The position numbers and the translations under genes were made by a program. From Candidatus Heimdallarchaeota archaeon (GTDB lineage: Archaea > Asgardarchaeota > Heimdallarchaeia > JABLTI01): a stretch of DNA of 64,000 nt. Positions within the stretch are counted from its first letter, which is position 1; every line of letters begins with the position of its first letter. Of the stretch, positions 7,426 to 15,714 are shown piece by piece. Below the pieces are notes generated by a model. It did no database searches. It saw nothing but the letters and a program-made list of their open reading frames with translations, and was not told the DNA's origin. Where the stretch lies: positions 1-64,000 of the forward strand of contig JABCTZ010000011.1 of NCBI GenBank assembly GCA_018238155.1. The letters are read 5' to 3'.

Positions 7426-9024
7426 TTAAAATTTAATGAGATTATTAATAATATCCCTAACAATATTGATTTTAGAGTCTTTAAAGGAAAAACCAATACT
7501 TTCTATCTTTAATTTTTGAAATAATTTTTGCTGGTTAATGATTGAATTAATTGGACCTAATTCACCCAAAATAATAATTCTTTTGAAATTATTTGAATCA
7601 ATAAATTTCAGTGAATTTAAAATATCATTCTTAATTTTCTCTTTAGAGATATTACCAGATCCAATATATTGGACGAGAGGGTAGACTTCATTTATCTCGA
7701 GAGGAATAATATTAAAGTATGGATCTAATAACCAAACTTCATAATTTTCACTAATAAATTGGTTATTTATAATAATCTCTTTTAATAATTTCACTAAAGA
7801 ATAAGTTTCAGAGATTGTAGAATTGATCAACGAAATTAAGAATAATTTTTTACGTTCACCAAATTGAATATTTTTCATTCTTTTTTTATGTAGCAACAAC
7901 TCTGGTCTATAAAAACTATTTTCTGAGAGTAAAAATACTCCTTTTCTCTTTGTTGATGGAGCATTTTTAGACAATAAAGTAGAATATTTCTTTAGAACAT
8001 CAAAGCCTTTCTTTAAATTAGGATGAGCGGTTGCACGATTTTCAAGTAATTCCCATAAAGTACCAGAATAAATAGCTCTTCGAATATTTCGAATTTCGGC
8101 CTGGCAAGCATAAAGATTATGAGCAGCTAAGAATCTCATTCGGGCTTTTTTTGTTTGTTGTTTAAGAACTTGAGGAGTAGAGGAAAGACACATTGGACAA
8201 CTACAAGGAAATGCTTCCAAATCTTCAAGAAGAAAAGTTTGTGTATTGGTTATATAGCGATCATCTTGAGCGTAAAGAGCATATGAGGCTGAATCAAAAG
8301 AATCACAACCAGCAGCAACAATAAAAGGAAAAATAGAAGGGTGCCCCGCTCCAAACAAATGAATGGGTTTTGCGGGATCTAGAAATTGTTTAGCAGTTAA
8401 GATCATCTCGAGTAATATATCATATCTGTAATCATTCATTATTTCAACAACACTACCAATAGCAAACATTCCGAAAGTATCAATGCCAGAAATTGTTATA
8501 GCAGATTTTTCAATTAGGTCCAAGTATTTTCCACCCTGAATTGGACCAAGCCATATGATATCAGAATCTTGTTTCATGTTTACTATATTTTTGCATCTTT
8601 CAAGTGTTGTTTCAATTTTCTGTTGGGCAATTGAATAAGAATCATTTTTAGAAATAGGAATATCTAAAGGAACACCAAAATCGGATTCAATTAGCTCTTG
8701 ATAAGAAATAGCATTTTCTGGAGTGATGTCAATTTTACCATAAACTAGAGCTTGATATGCACCTGAATCGGTCATAATGGGACCTGAAAAACTAGTTAAT
8801 TCATGGAGGTTTAGCTTTTTCTCTGCAAAACGTTTGCGAAGAATATATGAGCTTGTAATAATTAAATCAACATCAAAAACTGATTGAAAGGTACTAACAT
8901 CAATAAGATTCTTATCTGGAACAGGGTGAACTACAGGAACAAAACAGGGAGTACGTATTGTGCCTTTTGCAGTTTTTATAGTTCCTAAGCGACCTAATAA
9001 ATCAGTTGATGTTAATTCAAACAC
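7426..9024 (-). CDS. tgtA: Archaeosine tRNA-guanine transglycosylase (TgtA)
   Basis: TgtA swaps guanine-15 of archaeal tRNAs for preQ0 on the way to archaeosine. The N-terminal catalytic TIM barrel (residues about 1-350) shows GPIMTDSGAYQ (first catalytic Asp), GPIQGG, HLFGAGHPS, the nucleophile-bearing FDSASYALYAQDDR, and a zinc site CSCPMC with a later His (AAHNLYACQAEI). The 532-residue length fits a barrel plus C-terminal extension (residues about 360-532), which resembles the C1 domain of euryarchaeal TgtA/ArcS. No PUA domain is obvious at the end. Start: ATG at 9024. Confidence 0.93.
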   Translation of the reverse strand: MFELTSTDLLGRLGTIKTAKGTIRTPCFVPVVHPVPDKNLIDVSTFQSVFDVDLIITSSYILRKRFAEKKLNLHELTSFSGPIMTDSGAYQALVYGKIDITPENAISYQELIESDFGVPLDIPISKNDSYSIAQQKIETTLERCKNIVNMKQDSDIIWLGPIQGGKYLDLIEKSAITISGIDTFGMFAIGSVVEIMNDYRYDILLEMILTAKQFLDPAKPIHLFGAGHPSIFPFIVAAGCDSFDSASYALYAQDDRYITNTQTFLLEDLEAFPCSCPMCLSSTPQVLKQQTKKARMRFLAAHNLYACQAEIRNIRRAIYSGTLWELLENRATAHPNLKKGFDVLKKYSTLLSKNAPSTKRKGVFLLSENSFYRPELLLHKKRMKNIQFGERKKLFLISLINSTISETYSLVKLLKEIIINNQFISENYEVWLLDPYFNIIPLEINEVYPLVQYIGSGNISKEKIKNDILNSLKFIDSNNFKRIIILGELGPINSIINQQKLFQKLKIESIGFSFKDSKINIVRDIINNLIKF

Positions 9025-9088
9025 AAATATTCACCTAAATTAAAACAATATTCTATAAAATATTAGAAAATAAAGAAGAAATTAATAA

Positions 9089-9538
9089 TTAAGCTTCTTC
9101 TTCTTTCTCTGCGAGTTCTTCCATGAATTGCTCAAAAACAGCTCTAACTCGATCAGCAACGGGACCAGTGCCAACAACGCCTTTTTCCGAAACTTTGACT
9201 TTATTGAGAACTTGAATCATTCTTGCATCTTCAAAGATTTTAACATCTGCTTCTATCAAACTTAAACGATCCTTTAATGCCGATGCTAAAGCAGATAAAT
9301 CAAATGGCTGCTCATTGATTAGTATTTCAGAAATTGTTGGACCTCTAATAAATACCTTAAAGTAAGAATTCTTACCTTCAACAGCTTTTGCTAAACAAAC
9401 ATCAAAAGTATCAGGATTCCAAGCTTTTAGTATGCCACTAAAAACCTTGTTTGAAGTAGATACAACAGTGATATATTTACCCTTTAGATCAGCTAATTCT
9501 TTATTGAAAATCCATTTGGGAGTTGTAGTGGTAGACAT
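9089..9538 (-). CDS. LSm/Sm-like RNA-binding protein with C-terminal extension
   Basis: The first 80 residues carry an Sm fold: the Sm1-like segment LKGKYITVVSTSNKVFSGILKAWNPDTFDVCL and the Sm2-like segment FKVFIRGPTISEILI. A helical C-terminal part of about 70 residues follows and ends in an acidic tail. Length and layout resemble archaeal SmAP3-type proteins, which form rings on RNA. The ATG at 9538 is preferred to the ATG three codons upstream. The gene lies upstream of tgtA on the same strand, 64 bp away, so both may serve RNA metabolism. Confidence 0.75.
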   Translation of the reverse strand: MSTTTTPKWIFNKELADLKGKYITVVSTSNKVFSGILKAWNPDTFDVCLAKAVEGKNSYFKVFIRGPTISEILINEQPFDLSALASALKDRLSLIEADVKIFEDARMIQVLNKVKVSEKGVVGTGPVADRVRAVFEQFMEELAEKEEEA

Positions 9539-9596
9539 GACAAACATTCCTTTAGTTATCTAATTGAACAAATTTTTATTAGATTAAAAAAAATTC

Positions 9597-9633
9597 GGTC
9601 GCTTCCTTTTAATAAAAAAAGGATAATTCGACC
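9597..9633. terminator. Strong intergenic hairpin (both strands)
   Basis: An outer stem GGTCG/CGACC encloses TTCCTTTT...AAAAAGGA. It fills the gap between the zinc-ribbon gene and the LSm gene, both on the minus strand. It ends about 60 bp upstream of the LSm start and 18 bp downstream of the zinc-ribbon stop, so it most likely ends the upstream transcript. Confidence 0.5.
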
Positions 9634-9650
9634 TAAGAGAAGGCTATTTT

Positions 9651-10415
9651 TTATTGAAAATGGTAGTTCTTGTTTTTTATTCCTGCTCTACGATTAATTC
9701 TATGGCTACAGTTAGGACAGGTATTCCAAGATGACTGCAAATCAAAACCACATTCAGAACAGAAGGGTTGTTCACTCTCTTGATGGGATCCGCGTCTACT
9801 ATGGTCTGAAAACATATCATCTCGAGAGAACGATTTCTCTTCTAATGAATCATTACGATAAAGAGAATCTTCAAATTGTTTAGTTTCGGGTTCTGAAAAC
9901 AAATCAGGCTCATCAAATAATCCTCTAATCTCGTCAACAGGTTCATCAAATAACCCAGGAGTATTCGAAACATTTCCTTCAAATAAATCATGATTATTTG
10001 GTTTAATGAAATCTCTTCTAGGATTTTCTTTTCTCATCTGTAAATCTTCTTGTTCATGATTACCTCCAAAGATATCGGAGGAGGGTTCATGCTCAGTACG
10101 ATTTTCTTGATGGTAATCTTCTCGAACATTTTGAGTTTTTTGCAATTTGAGAAAGTCAACTAAAGCTACACGTTTTTCACATGTACTTGCTAAGGGGCAC
10201 TTGTTTTCATCAAAACTTGAAATAGATGTTATCTGCTCACCATCAATTGATAATCCATCTCTATTAAGATGAATACGTAAACCTTGTCTACGCATAGCAT
10301 TAATAAGATCATTAACTGAAAAAATTTGACCATTAAGAACAAAAATGCCATCCGGACTATTAGTATCATTATTAATCAAAGGTTCTACCTCTATAGTATA
10401 GAAGAGATAAATCAC
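9651..10415 (-). CDS. Unknown protein with disordered middle and C-terminal zinc ribbon
   Basis: 254 residues from a GTG at 10415. The N-terminal 90 residues look folded (VNDLINAMRRQGLRIHLNRDGLSI) with CPLASTC, a possible metal pair. The middle (about 95-210) is charged and low in hydrophobics, with repeated short motifs DIFGGN, DLFEGN, GLFDEP (twice) and DLFSEP, as in linear interaction motifs. The end has a zinc ribbon (CSECGFDL...CPNCSHR). I do not recognise a family. The FDEP-type repeats could bind a partner in several copies. Confidence 0.6.
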   Translation of the reverse strand: MIYLFYTIEVEPLINNDTNSPDGIFVLNGQIFSVNDLINAMRRQGLRIHLNRDGLSIDGEQITSISSFDENKCPLASTCEKRVALVDFLKLQKTQNVREDYHQENRTEHEPSSDIFGGNHEQEDLQMRKENPRRDFIKPNNHDLFEGNVSNTPGLFDEPVDEIRGLFDEPDLFSEPETKQFEDSLYRNDSLEEKSFSRDDMFSDHSRRGSHQESEQPFCSECGFDLQSSWNTCPNCSHRINRRAGIKNKNYHFQ

Positions 10416-10585
10416 TTCATAAAAACGCGGTATTTCTAGATGTTATCTTAATAGTATTTTAGCAATCTAAAGTAAATAAAACCACTTTTTTGAAAAAAGT
10501 CTATGTAATTCCACTAATTTCTTTTTTAACTATATACAAAACATTAAAAAGATGATTTGGTAGCAAAATTACTTGTCCTCTATAT

Positions 10586-10671
10586 GCGGGGGTAGCCAAG
10601 TGGTCAAAGGTGCTACGTTGAGGTCGTAGTCTCGTAGGAGTTCGCGCGTTCAAGTCGCGTCCCCCGCACCA
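10586..10671 (+). tRNA. tRNA-Leu (anticodon GAG)
   Basis: The acceptor GCGGGGG pairs with CCCCCGC. The anticodon stem CTACG/CGTAG encloses TTGAGGT, giving GAG. A long type II variable arm and a T-arm with TTCAAGT follow. The 3' CCA is encoded. No intron. Confidence 0.95.
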
Positions 10672-10752
10672 ATTTAATTTTCTTAATTTTTTTTTGTAAT
10701 CTCAAAATCATTAACTAAAGATAAAAAAAATAAAAAGAATAAGAAGAAAAGA

Positions 10753-11475
10753 TTATTTTCTTCCTCTTTTACGACCAGATTGCTTTGCAGCAATTAACCC
10801 TACTTTTGCACCAGGAGGGGCATTTCTTGAGACAGTGCGAGTACCACTACCACCACCATGAGGGTGACTAGCAGCATTCATTGTATTACCTCTGACTCGT
10901 GGGTATTTGTGACCCTTTGCTCTAAAGAGATGGTGTTTTGCTCCTGCTTTAAGGAATGGTTTCTCAGTTCGTCCACCACCTGCAACAATACCTATAGTTG
11001 CTCGAGAGCGTGGATTAAACTGTTTCAACTCACCACTGGGCATTTGGCAGAAAACTTTCTTGCGACTATGTGATACAACGGTAGCAAAGCCACCAGAGGA
11101 TCGAACCATAGCTCCGCCATCACCTGGACGCAATTCAATATTATGAATGTATGTTCCGACTGGAATGTTCTTCAAAGGTTTGGTTGTACCGATTTTTATC
11201 GGCGCAATAGGACCTTGAAAGATTTTTTGACCTACTTGGATGCCTTCTGGAGCAAGAAGGAGATGTAATTTACTATTAGCATCTCTTACCCGCATAATGG
11301 GGGCACCTCTACCAGGATCATGTAACAGTTCGATTACTTCCATATCACGAAGGATTCTTTTGTAATCGTTTGCGTGTAATTGTGGGTATCTAACTGCGCC
11401 TTTGCGTTTGTGTGTGTTTGCACTAAATATGGAGCCACCACGGCCCTTTCTTTGTGCTAATATTCGTTTTCCCAT
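10753..11475 (-). CDS. rpl2: Ribosomal protein uL2
   Basis: A 240-residue archaeal/eukaryotic-type uL2, which binds 23S rRNA at the peptidyl-transferase centre. It begins MGKRILAQRKGRGGSIF, has the central oligonucleotide-binding and SH3-like parts (GDGGAMVRSSGGFATVVSH), and the conserved loop GNTMNAASHPHGGG near residues 197-210, where the key histidine of the family lies. The end is basic (KQSGRKRGRK). Last gene of the uL3-uL4-uL23-uL2 run. Confidence 0.97.
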   Translation of the reverse strand: MGKRILAQRKGRGGSIFSANTHKRKGAVRYPQLHANDYKRILRDMEVIELLHDPGRGAPIMRVRDANSKLHLLLAPEGIQVGQKIFQGPIAPIKIGTTKPLKNIPVGTYIHNIELRPGDGGAMVRSSGGFATVVSHSRKKVFCQMPSGELKQFNPRSRATIGIVAGGGRTEKPFLKAGAKHHLFRAKGHKYPRVRGNTMNAASHPHGGGSGTRTVSRNAPPGAKVGLIAAKQSGRKRGRK

Positions 11476-11490
11476 TTTTTAGCCTCCAAA

Positions 11491-11763
11491 TTACATTAAT
11501 CCTAGAGCTGTAGCAAGATCAACAGCATTGTATGTTTCATGTAAACGAACAATGGCTTTTTTCTTGCCCTTTGGAGTGATCATTGTATTTATTTTTACAA
11601 TTTTCACATTGTAGAGTTTTTCAATGGCGCGTTTTATTGTTTGTTTATTTGCTGTGCGCTTAACAATAAAAGCAAGCTTATTTTGACTCTCAATTAGCTC
11701 GAAAATTCTTTCGCTACTAAAAGGGGAAATAATTATCGAGTATAAGTTTTCTTCAAGACTCAT
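11491..11763 (-). CDS. rpl23: Ribosomal protein uL23
   Basis: A 90-residue uL23, a protein of the exit-tunnel rim and a docking site for SRP and chaperones. It has the archaeal signature SERIFELIESQNKLAFIVKRTANKQTIKRAIEKLYNVKIVKINTM, with ribosome-contact residues in the beta-hairpin (TPKGKKKAIVRL). It lies 15 bp from both uL4 and uL2, so co-translation within one operon is expected. Confidence 0.96.
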   Translation of the reverse strand: MSLEENLYSIIISPFSSERIFELIESQNKLAFIVKRTANKQTIKRAIEKLYNVKIVKINTMITPKGKKKAIVRLHETYNAVDLATALGLM

Positions 11764-11778
11764 TTGTGTTCAAATCTC

Positions 11779-12609
11779 CTATTTTGTAGCTGTTGTCTTC
11801 TTGGTTTTAGATGCAGTGACTTTTTTACTAGGATAGGTTGTATTGATAATATCAATAGTTTTTTCCATCCAGATAGTTAATCTGCCTGCATGAGTACCTG
11901 GTGCGAGCATTTCAGCATTCAAGTACTTTACATTAACAATTTCAACACCAGAAAGGTTTCTTATTGAGTTACAGAAGTTCGATTCTCTGTCAACAACAAA
12001 AAGTGGGCCAACAGGTTTCTTGTACTTGCGACCTCTACCTTTGCCTTTTCCGGCTCTGATGTGTTTTCCTTGTTTGGATCGTTCAATGTCATTAATCAAG
12101 CCTATTTTTGTAAGAAGCACTATAGCGTCTTTAGTTTTAGCAATTTTATCGTGAATTCCATCCTCAAAAATGATTGGAAGTAATTCAAAGCTATTAGCTC
12201 TATGACCGCGACCTAGGACTAAATCTTTTTTAGCTGTTGCGGCAATTGCACTACGAATTGCTAAACGACGTTCTTTCTTGTTGATATTCTCAACAATTTT
12301 CTTTTCAGCTTTAGGAGGATGAGCGACTCTACCACCAACGGTGTAATTCACTAATGCACCTCTAGATGCTGAATGTGTTCTGCTCCCATGACTTCTTGGA
12401 GTTCTAGCAGCACCTCTACCTGTGCCCCAACTTGAAGCTACAGTCCAACCTGCATGATATTTAGTTCCTTTTGGTTGTCTTTTAGTACTTTGTACAGCTA
12501 AGACAGCCCGTTTAATAAGATCAGGTCTATAGGGTGTATCAAAAACTTCAGGTAATTCTACCCTTGCTTTTTTAGCTAAACCAATTGCACCAAAGATTTT
12601 AGTTTTCAT
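11779..12609 (-). CDS. rpl4: Ribosomal protein uL4
   Basis: A 276-residue archaeal-type uL4. The extended loop that lines the exit tunnel is present (TGRGAARTPRSHGSRTHSAS, then RVAHPPKAEK). The globular part contains FELLPIIFEDG and the RAGKGKGRGRKYKKP segment typical of archaeal and eukaryotic L4. The C-terminus is Lys/Thr-rich. In bacteria L4 represses its own operon. Whether that holds here is unknown, but the operon leader is structured (see 13667-13739). Confidence 0.96.
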   Translation of the reverse strand: MKTKIFGAIGLAKKARVELPEVFDTPYRPDLIKRAVLAVQSTKRQPKGTKYHAGWTVASSWGTGRGAARTPRSHGSRTHSASRGALVNYTVGGRVAHPPKAEKKIVENINKKERRLAIRSAIAATAKKDLVLGRGHRANSFELLPIIFEDGIHDKIAKTKDAIVLLTKIGLINDIERSKQGKHIRAGKGKGRGRKYKKPVGPLFVVDRESNFCNSIRNLSGVEIVNVKYLNAEMLAPGTHAGRLTIWMEKTIDIINTTYPSKKVTASKTKKTTATK

Positions 12610-12623
12610 TATTTTCTTATCTC

Positions 12624-13619
12624 CTACATCTTACTGCTGAGAGAAATCTGCAAAATTTCAGGTGCAGCTACGGGTTTCTTACCCCGTATCGGACTCCTCA
12701 ATGTAATGAGTCTTTTAGGTGGTCCTTGGATACTACCTTTCATAACTACGAAATCACTTTCGACAACACCAAATCTCTTAAAACCGCCAGCAGGAGTAAT
12801 ATTATCCTCTTTAGTACCAATTTTCATAATGAGCTTATTATACTCAGTACGTTGATGGTACCCATGCTGACCTTGGTGTGCAACCGTGTACATAGTACGA
12901 GCGGGAGTCCATGGACCTAATGCTCCAGGTTTTCGTTTAACCCCTCGAGTCTTTCGAGGAAGTATCTTAATTCCAAACCTTCTAACAGGCCCTTGTATAC
13001 CTTTACCTTTTGTAACACCTATGGTATCAACAAATTCACCGATCTCGAAAACAGAATCAAATGTTACTGTTTTACCTAAAAGGGATTTAACAAACTCAAA
13101 GCCTTCCATCATATCTTTGGCGCCAACTTTTATCTCAAGGATATCAGGTGACTTACGCGGAAGTTTTGCTTGTTGTGGATTCGTCATGACAATAGCTCTC
13201 AATTCATAAATTGACCCTAGACGCTCTTGTAGGGTTTTTAGTTGTGCTTTGGCATCATATTTCTTTGGAAGAATCATTCTTCGACCAAGTTCTTCAGGAA
13301 GGTTCTTGATCATTGCTTCTCCAGCAATAGCAAGTCCTGTGGGGGTATAATGATATCCCCTGATACCAATCACCTTGAGAGGTGGGCATTCTAATATAGT
13401 TACAGGAACAATGCGTTCCTGATTGAACATTGGACTGTTCTTTCGATTTTCGATGACAGTCACATGCGTCATGCCGGCTTTGAATCCTGCGAATCCGAGG
13501 AGCTTAGGGGCTCCATCCCAATCAGGCCAAGATCGTATTTTTCCTTTCTGAGTCTTAACTCGGACTCTTCTGAAGGAGAGTGATCCCTGGTGTGGTGCGT
13601 TACTCTTACGATGACCCAT
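12624..13619 (-). CDS. rpl3: Ribosomal protein uL3
   Basis: About 331 residues from ATG at 13619 (MGHRKSNAPHQGSLSFRR), the expected start of archaeal L3; the frame is open 14 codons further but that part is leader. Conserved parts include GAPKLLGFAGFKAGMTH, the tip loop WTPARTMYTVAHQGQHGYHQRTEYNK (long enough to reach the peptidyl-transferase centre) and KGKGIQGPVRRFG. It is first in the operon uL3-uL4-uL23-uL2. Confidence 0.96.
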   Translation of the reverse strand: MGHRKSNAPHQGSLSFRRVRVKTQKGKIRSWPDWDGAPKLLGFAGFKAGMTHVTVIENRKNSPMFNQERIVPVTILECPPLKVIGIRGYHYTPTGLAIAGEAMIKNLPEELGRRMILPKKYDAKAQLKTLQERLGSIYELRAIVMTNPQQAKLPRKSPDILEIKVGAKDMMEGFEFVKSLLGKTVTFDSVFEIGEFVDTIGVTKGKGIQGPVRRFGIKILPRKTRGVKRKPGALGPWTPARTMYTVAHQGQHGYHQRTEYNKLIMKIGTKEDNITPAGGFKRFGVVESDFVVMKGSIQGPPKRLITLRSPIRGKKPVAAPEILQISLSSKM

Positions 13620-13666
13620 GATAATTTTCTCCAATCGAACTTTTACGATTGACTTTTTCAAAGCCT

Positions 13667-13696
13667 AAAGTTTAAAGTCTTAAAAGACCAAACTTT
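13667..13696 (-). promoter_or_regulatory. Leader hairpin I of the uL3 operon
   Basis: AAAGTTT/AAACTTT (7 bp) encloses GTCTT/AAGAC (5 bp) with short internal spacers, about 50 nt upstream of the uL3 start. It sits 2 bp from hairpin II. The perfect arms suggest a leader RNA structure or a binding site. Confidence 0.55.
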
Positions 13697-13698
13697 AA

Positions 13699-13739
13699 CC
13701 ACTGGAAACTTGGGTAATCTCACCCTCAATTGCCAGTGG
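13699..13739 (-). promoter_or_regulatory. Leader hairpin II of the uL3 operon
   Basis: The perfect outer stem CCACTGG/CCAGTGG holds a weaker middle helix and an inner GGGT/ACCC stem. It lies between the TATA box (about 13797-13805) and the uL3 start, so it would be in the mRNA leader. Its arms also resemble mini-ORB cores (CCACTGGAAAC), so a DNA-binding role is the alternative. Confidence 0.55.
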
Positions 13740-13794
13740 AACGAAAAACGATTTTTACTCTTATTTTAACTTTGTCATCAATTGTAACAATAAA

Positions 13795-13808
13795 TTCCTT
13801 ATAAATAG
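13795..13808 (-). promoter_or_regulatory. TATA box of the uL3 operon
   Basis: On the minus strand the sequence is CTATTTATAAGGAA. A start site about 25 bp downstream gives a leader of roughly 150 nt that contains both hairpins. Confidence 0.5.
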
Positions 13809-13864
13809 AAAAGGAACGATATTCTTTTACAATTCAAGCTATTAAATCTTAATTTCAATCGCAT

Positions 13865-14311
13865 TCATAAACTACCCAGAGATTGCTGATTACTACCTCT
13901 ATTCATTTGATAGAAGGTTTCAGGTTGAACTTCACCTAAATCAATAAGCGCTAACATTGCCAAAGTAGATTTTGCTCCAGGTTTGTAAAGGATTTCTTTA
14001 AGCTCTGGAACAGCATTTCTATCGCGTAATTCTAAAATATGATTGAAGATTCTTCTACTTGGTAACACTAGAATGAAAATAACTGCTATCAGTAGGATAA
14101 AACCACCCATACCTCCTATCAAATAATAAAAGGGAAGAAAATCATCCATAACATGAAGAGAGGAAGTAATAATAAGAGCAAGTATAAAACTGCTCCCCAT
14201 TACGGTCATCATAATCTTCATACCAAAGTAGGCTCGAACATAGCGCATACCATAAAGCTCAAGATATCTGATACCTGGGTCTGTTAAAAGCTCTTTAGAG
14301 GGACGAAACAT
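13865..14311 (-). CDS. Small membrane protein, two transmembrane segments
   Basis: 148 residues with two hydrophobic helices (about 30-52 and 60-85) separated by a short loop with HVMDDFLPFYY, and a soluble C-terminal domain of about 60 residues (RRIFNHILELRDRNAVPELKEILY). Family not recognised. It diverges from uS10 and stands alone. Confidence 0.6.
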   Translation of the reverse strand: MFRPSKELLTDPGIRYLELYGMRYVRAYFGMKIMMTVMGSSFILALIITSSLHVMDDFLPFYYLIGGMGGFILLIAVIFILVLPSRRIFNHILELRDRNAVPELKEILYKPGAKSTLAMLALIDLGEVQPETFYQMNRGSNQQSLGSL

Positions 14312-14473
14312 AATAATAACTCCATCAATATTTTCTAATACAATGCCATTACATAAATATTGGCTTCAAGGAATACTAAGTATTTTTGTAAGAATCAAAA
14401 AAACGCAATGGAAAGTTTTTTAAAAGAAATTCAGAGAAAAAAAACCATACCAATAATAGGTAGGAAAACTAAA

Positions 14474-14788
14474 ATGACAGCGCATCGCGCAAGAATAAGA
14501 CTAAGCGGCCAAAATACTGATTCCTTGGCAAATGTTTGCAATCAAGTAAAAAGAATTGCTGAAAGAACAGGCGTTCGAATGAAAGGACCAATACCTCTCC
14601 CAACAAAAGTAATAACCGTACCAGTAAGAAAATCACCATGTGGAAATGGTACACAAACTTTTGAGCATTATGAAATGCGCATCCATAAAAGATTAATTGA
14701 TATCGATGCAGAAGAGAGAACTCTCAAACAAATTATGAGAGTAAAAATGCCAGATGACATTCACGTCGAAATAGAACTTTCACGATAA
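14474..14788 (+). CDS. rps10: Ribosomal protein uS10
   Basis: About 104 residues from ATG at 14474 ([14 protein letters not shown]), the expected length and start for archaeal S10. An AGGTAGGA-like ribosome site precedes it. The frame is open 38 codons upstream (from an ATG at 14360), but that extension is unlike S10. Conserved [41 protein letters not shown] is present. It is not linked to EF-1alpha here, unlike in many archaea. Confidence 0.93.
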   Translation: MTAHRARIRLSGQNTDSLANVCNQVKRIAERTGVRMKGPIPLPTKVITVPVRKSPCGNGTQTFEHYEMRIHKRLIDIDAEERTLKQIMRVKMPDDIHVEIELSR

Positions 14789-14837
14789 AGATATTCTGCT
14801 GAATAATCAAATAGCAGACTCTGTTCAAGCAAAAAAA

Positions 14838-14870
14838 CAAGTGAAATTCGGTCTGGAAAACCTTCACTTG
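14838..14870 (+). terminator. Hairpin after uS10
   Basis: CAAGTGAA pairs with TTCACTTG (8 bp) around a 17-nt loop, followed by a T/C-rich stretch. It lies 50 bp past the uS10 stop. Confidence 0.5.
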
Positions 14871-14972
14871 AAATACTTCTCCTTTTAGGTGTAACAAGAT
14901 TCCAAAAAACATTCATTCCCATAATTTATAAAAAATAATCGTTTTTTCATTAGTATTAAATAGAAAAATAGA

Positions 14973-15088
14973 TGCCGAAGAGGGGATTTGAACCCCCGAG
15001 CGTTTGCACGCAGTGGTTGACTCGAGAGAAAAGGTTCTCGACCTATGGTTTTCGAGACCACCGCCATACCGGGCTAGGCTACCTCGGC
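14973..15088 (-). tRNA. tRNA-Ser (anticodon CGA) with a 32-nt intron
   Basis: The acceptor GCCGAGG pairs with CTTCGGC. The anticodon loop is CTCGAAA (CGA) and the variable arm is long, as in Ser tRNAs. A 32-nt intron (15019-15050) interrupts the gene at the canonical site 37/38; removing it restores stem GTGGT/ACCAC. The intron holds its own hairpin (TCGAGA/TCTCGA). CCA is not encoded. Exact splice ends can shift because AACCA occurs at both junctions. Confidence 0.92.
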
Positions 15089-15251
15089 AGATTACTTCAA
15101 TTACTAAAGAATGCTAAACTAGAGTTCTCTTAAATAGTTTTGTAACTTTGCAAAATAGCTTTGTTAACATTAATATTTTATTCTACACAAAACTTTTTAA
15201 CAGAATAAAAAACAAAAAGTAATAACTGAGATGCTGTTGACATAATCTATT

Positions 15252-15387
15252 GCGGAGGTAGCCCAGCTAGGTCAACGGCGAAGGACTTAAGATCCCCGAT
15301 CATGTAGATCGAGTAAAACCTCAGGGCCAGATGGAATAGGAAATCCTTTCCTGTAGAGGTTCGTGTGTTCGAATCGCACTCTCCGCA
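15252..15387 (+). tRNA. tRNA-Leu (anticodon TAA) with a 51-nt intron
   Basis: The acceptor GCGGAGG pairs with TCTCCGC. After removal of a 51-nt intron (15292-15342) at site 37/38 the stem AAGGA/TCCTT closes loop CTTAAGA, anticodon TAA. The D-arm and long variable arm fit tRNA-Leu, and the T-loop is TTCGAAT. CCA is not encoded. A compositionally foreign block starts right at its 3' end, as often seen for elements integrated at tRNA genes. Confidence 0.92.
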
Positions 15388-15714
15388 TCATTTCTTTCCC
15401 CACCCAAGCTGTTTTTGTCTTTGGCTTTTTCTCCCTTGTGTTGCTTACTCTTTTGCTGGTCTTTTCCGTTATTTTTCCGTCCCTTTTCTCTCTGTCTCCA
15501 ACCCTTTTTTCGTCCTTTTTTTCTTCTGGTTGCTAACCTCTCCCTCTTTCTTTTCTTCTCTGTCGTTTTTTCTGTTCTTCTTTTCCCTTTTCCTTCTGGT
15601 TGCCTACTTTTCGTTCTTGGTTGGAGACTCCTTGGTAGTTTTTATATTTCTTTTTCTACTTCTTCTTGGTGAATATTCTGTCCTCTTCCTTCTCAATCTA
15701 AATGGTTTGACTCT
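15388..15714. other. Pyrimidine-rich tract next to tRNA-Leu
   Basis: About 330 bp are almost entirely C and T on the plus strand. A nominal plus-strand frame here starts inside the tRNA and encodes a Phe/Leu/Ser low-complexity string that composition alone explains, so I do not call it. The tract continues without a break in composition into the following gene. Confidence 0.6.

Noticed and set aside
14885..15067. Minus-strand 60-residue ORF
   Set aside because: Covers tRNA-Ser and its intron.
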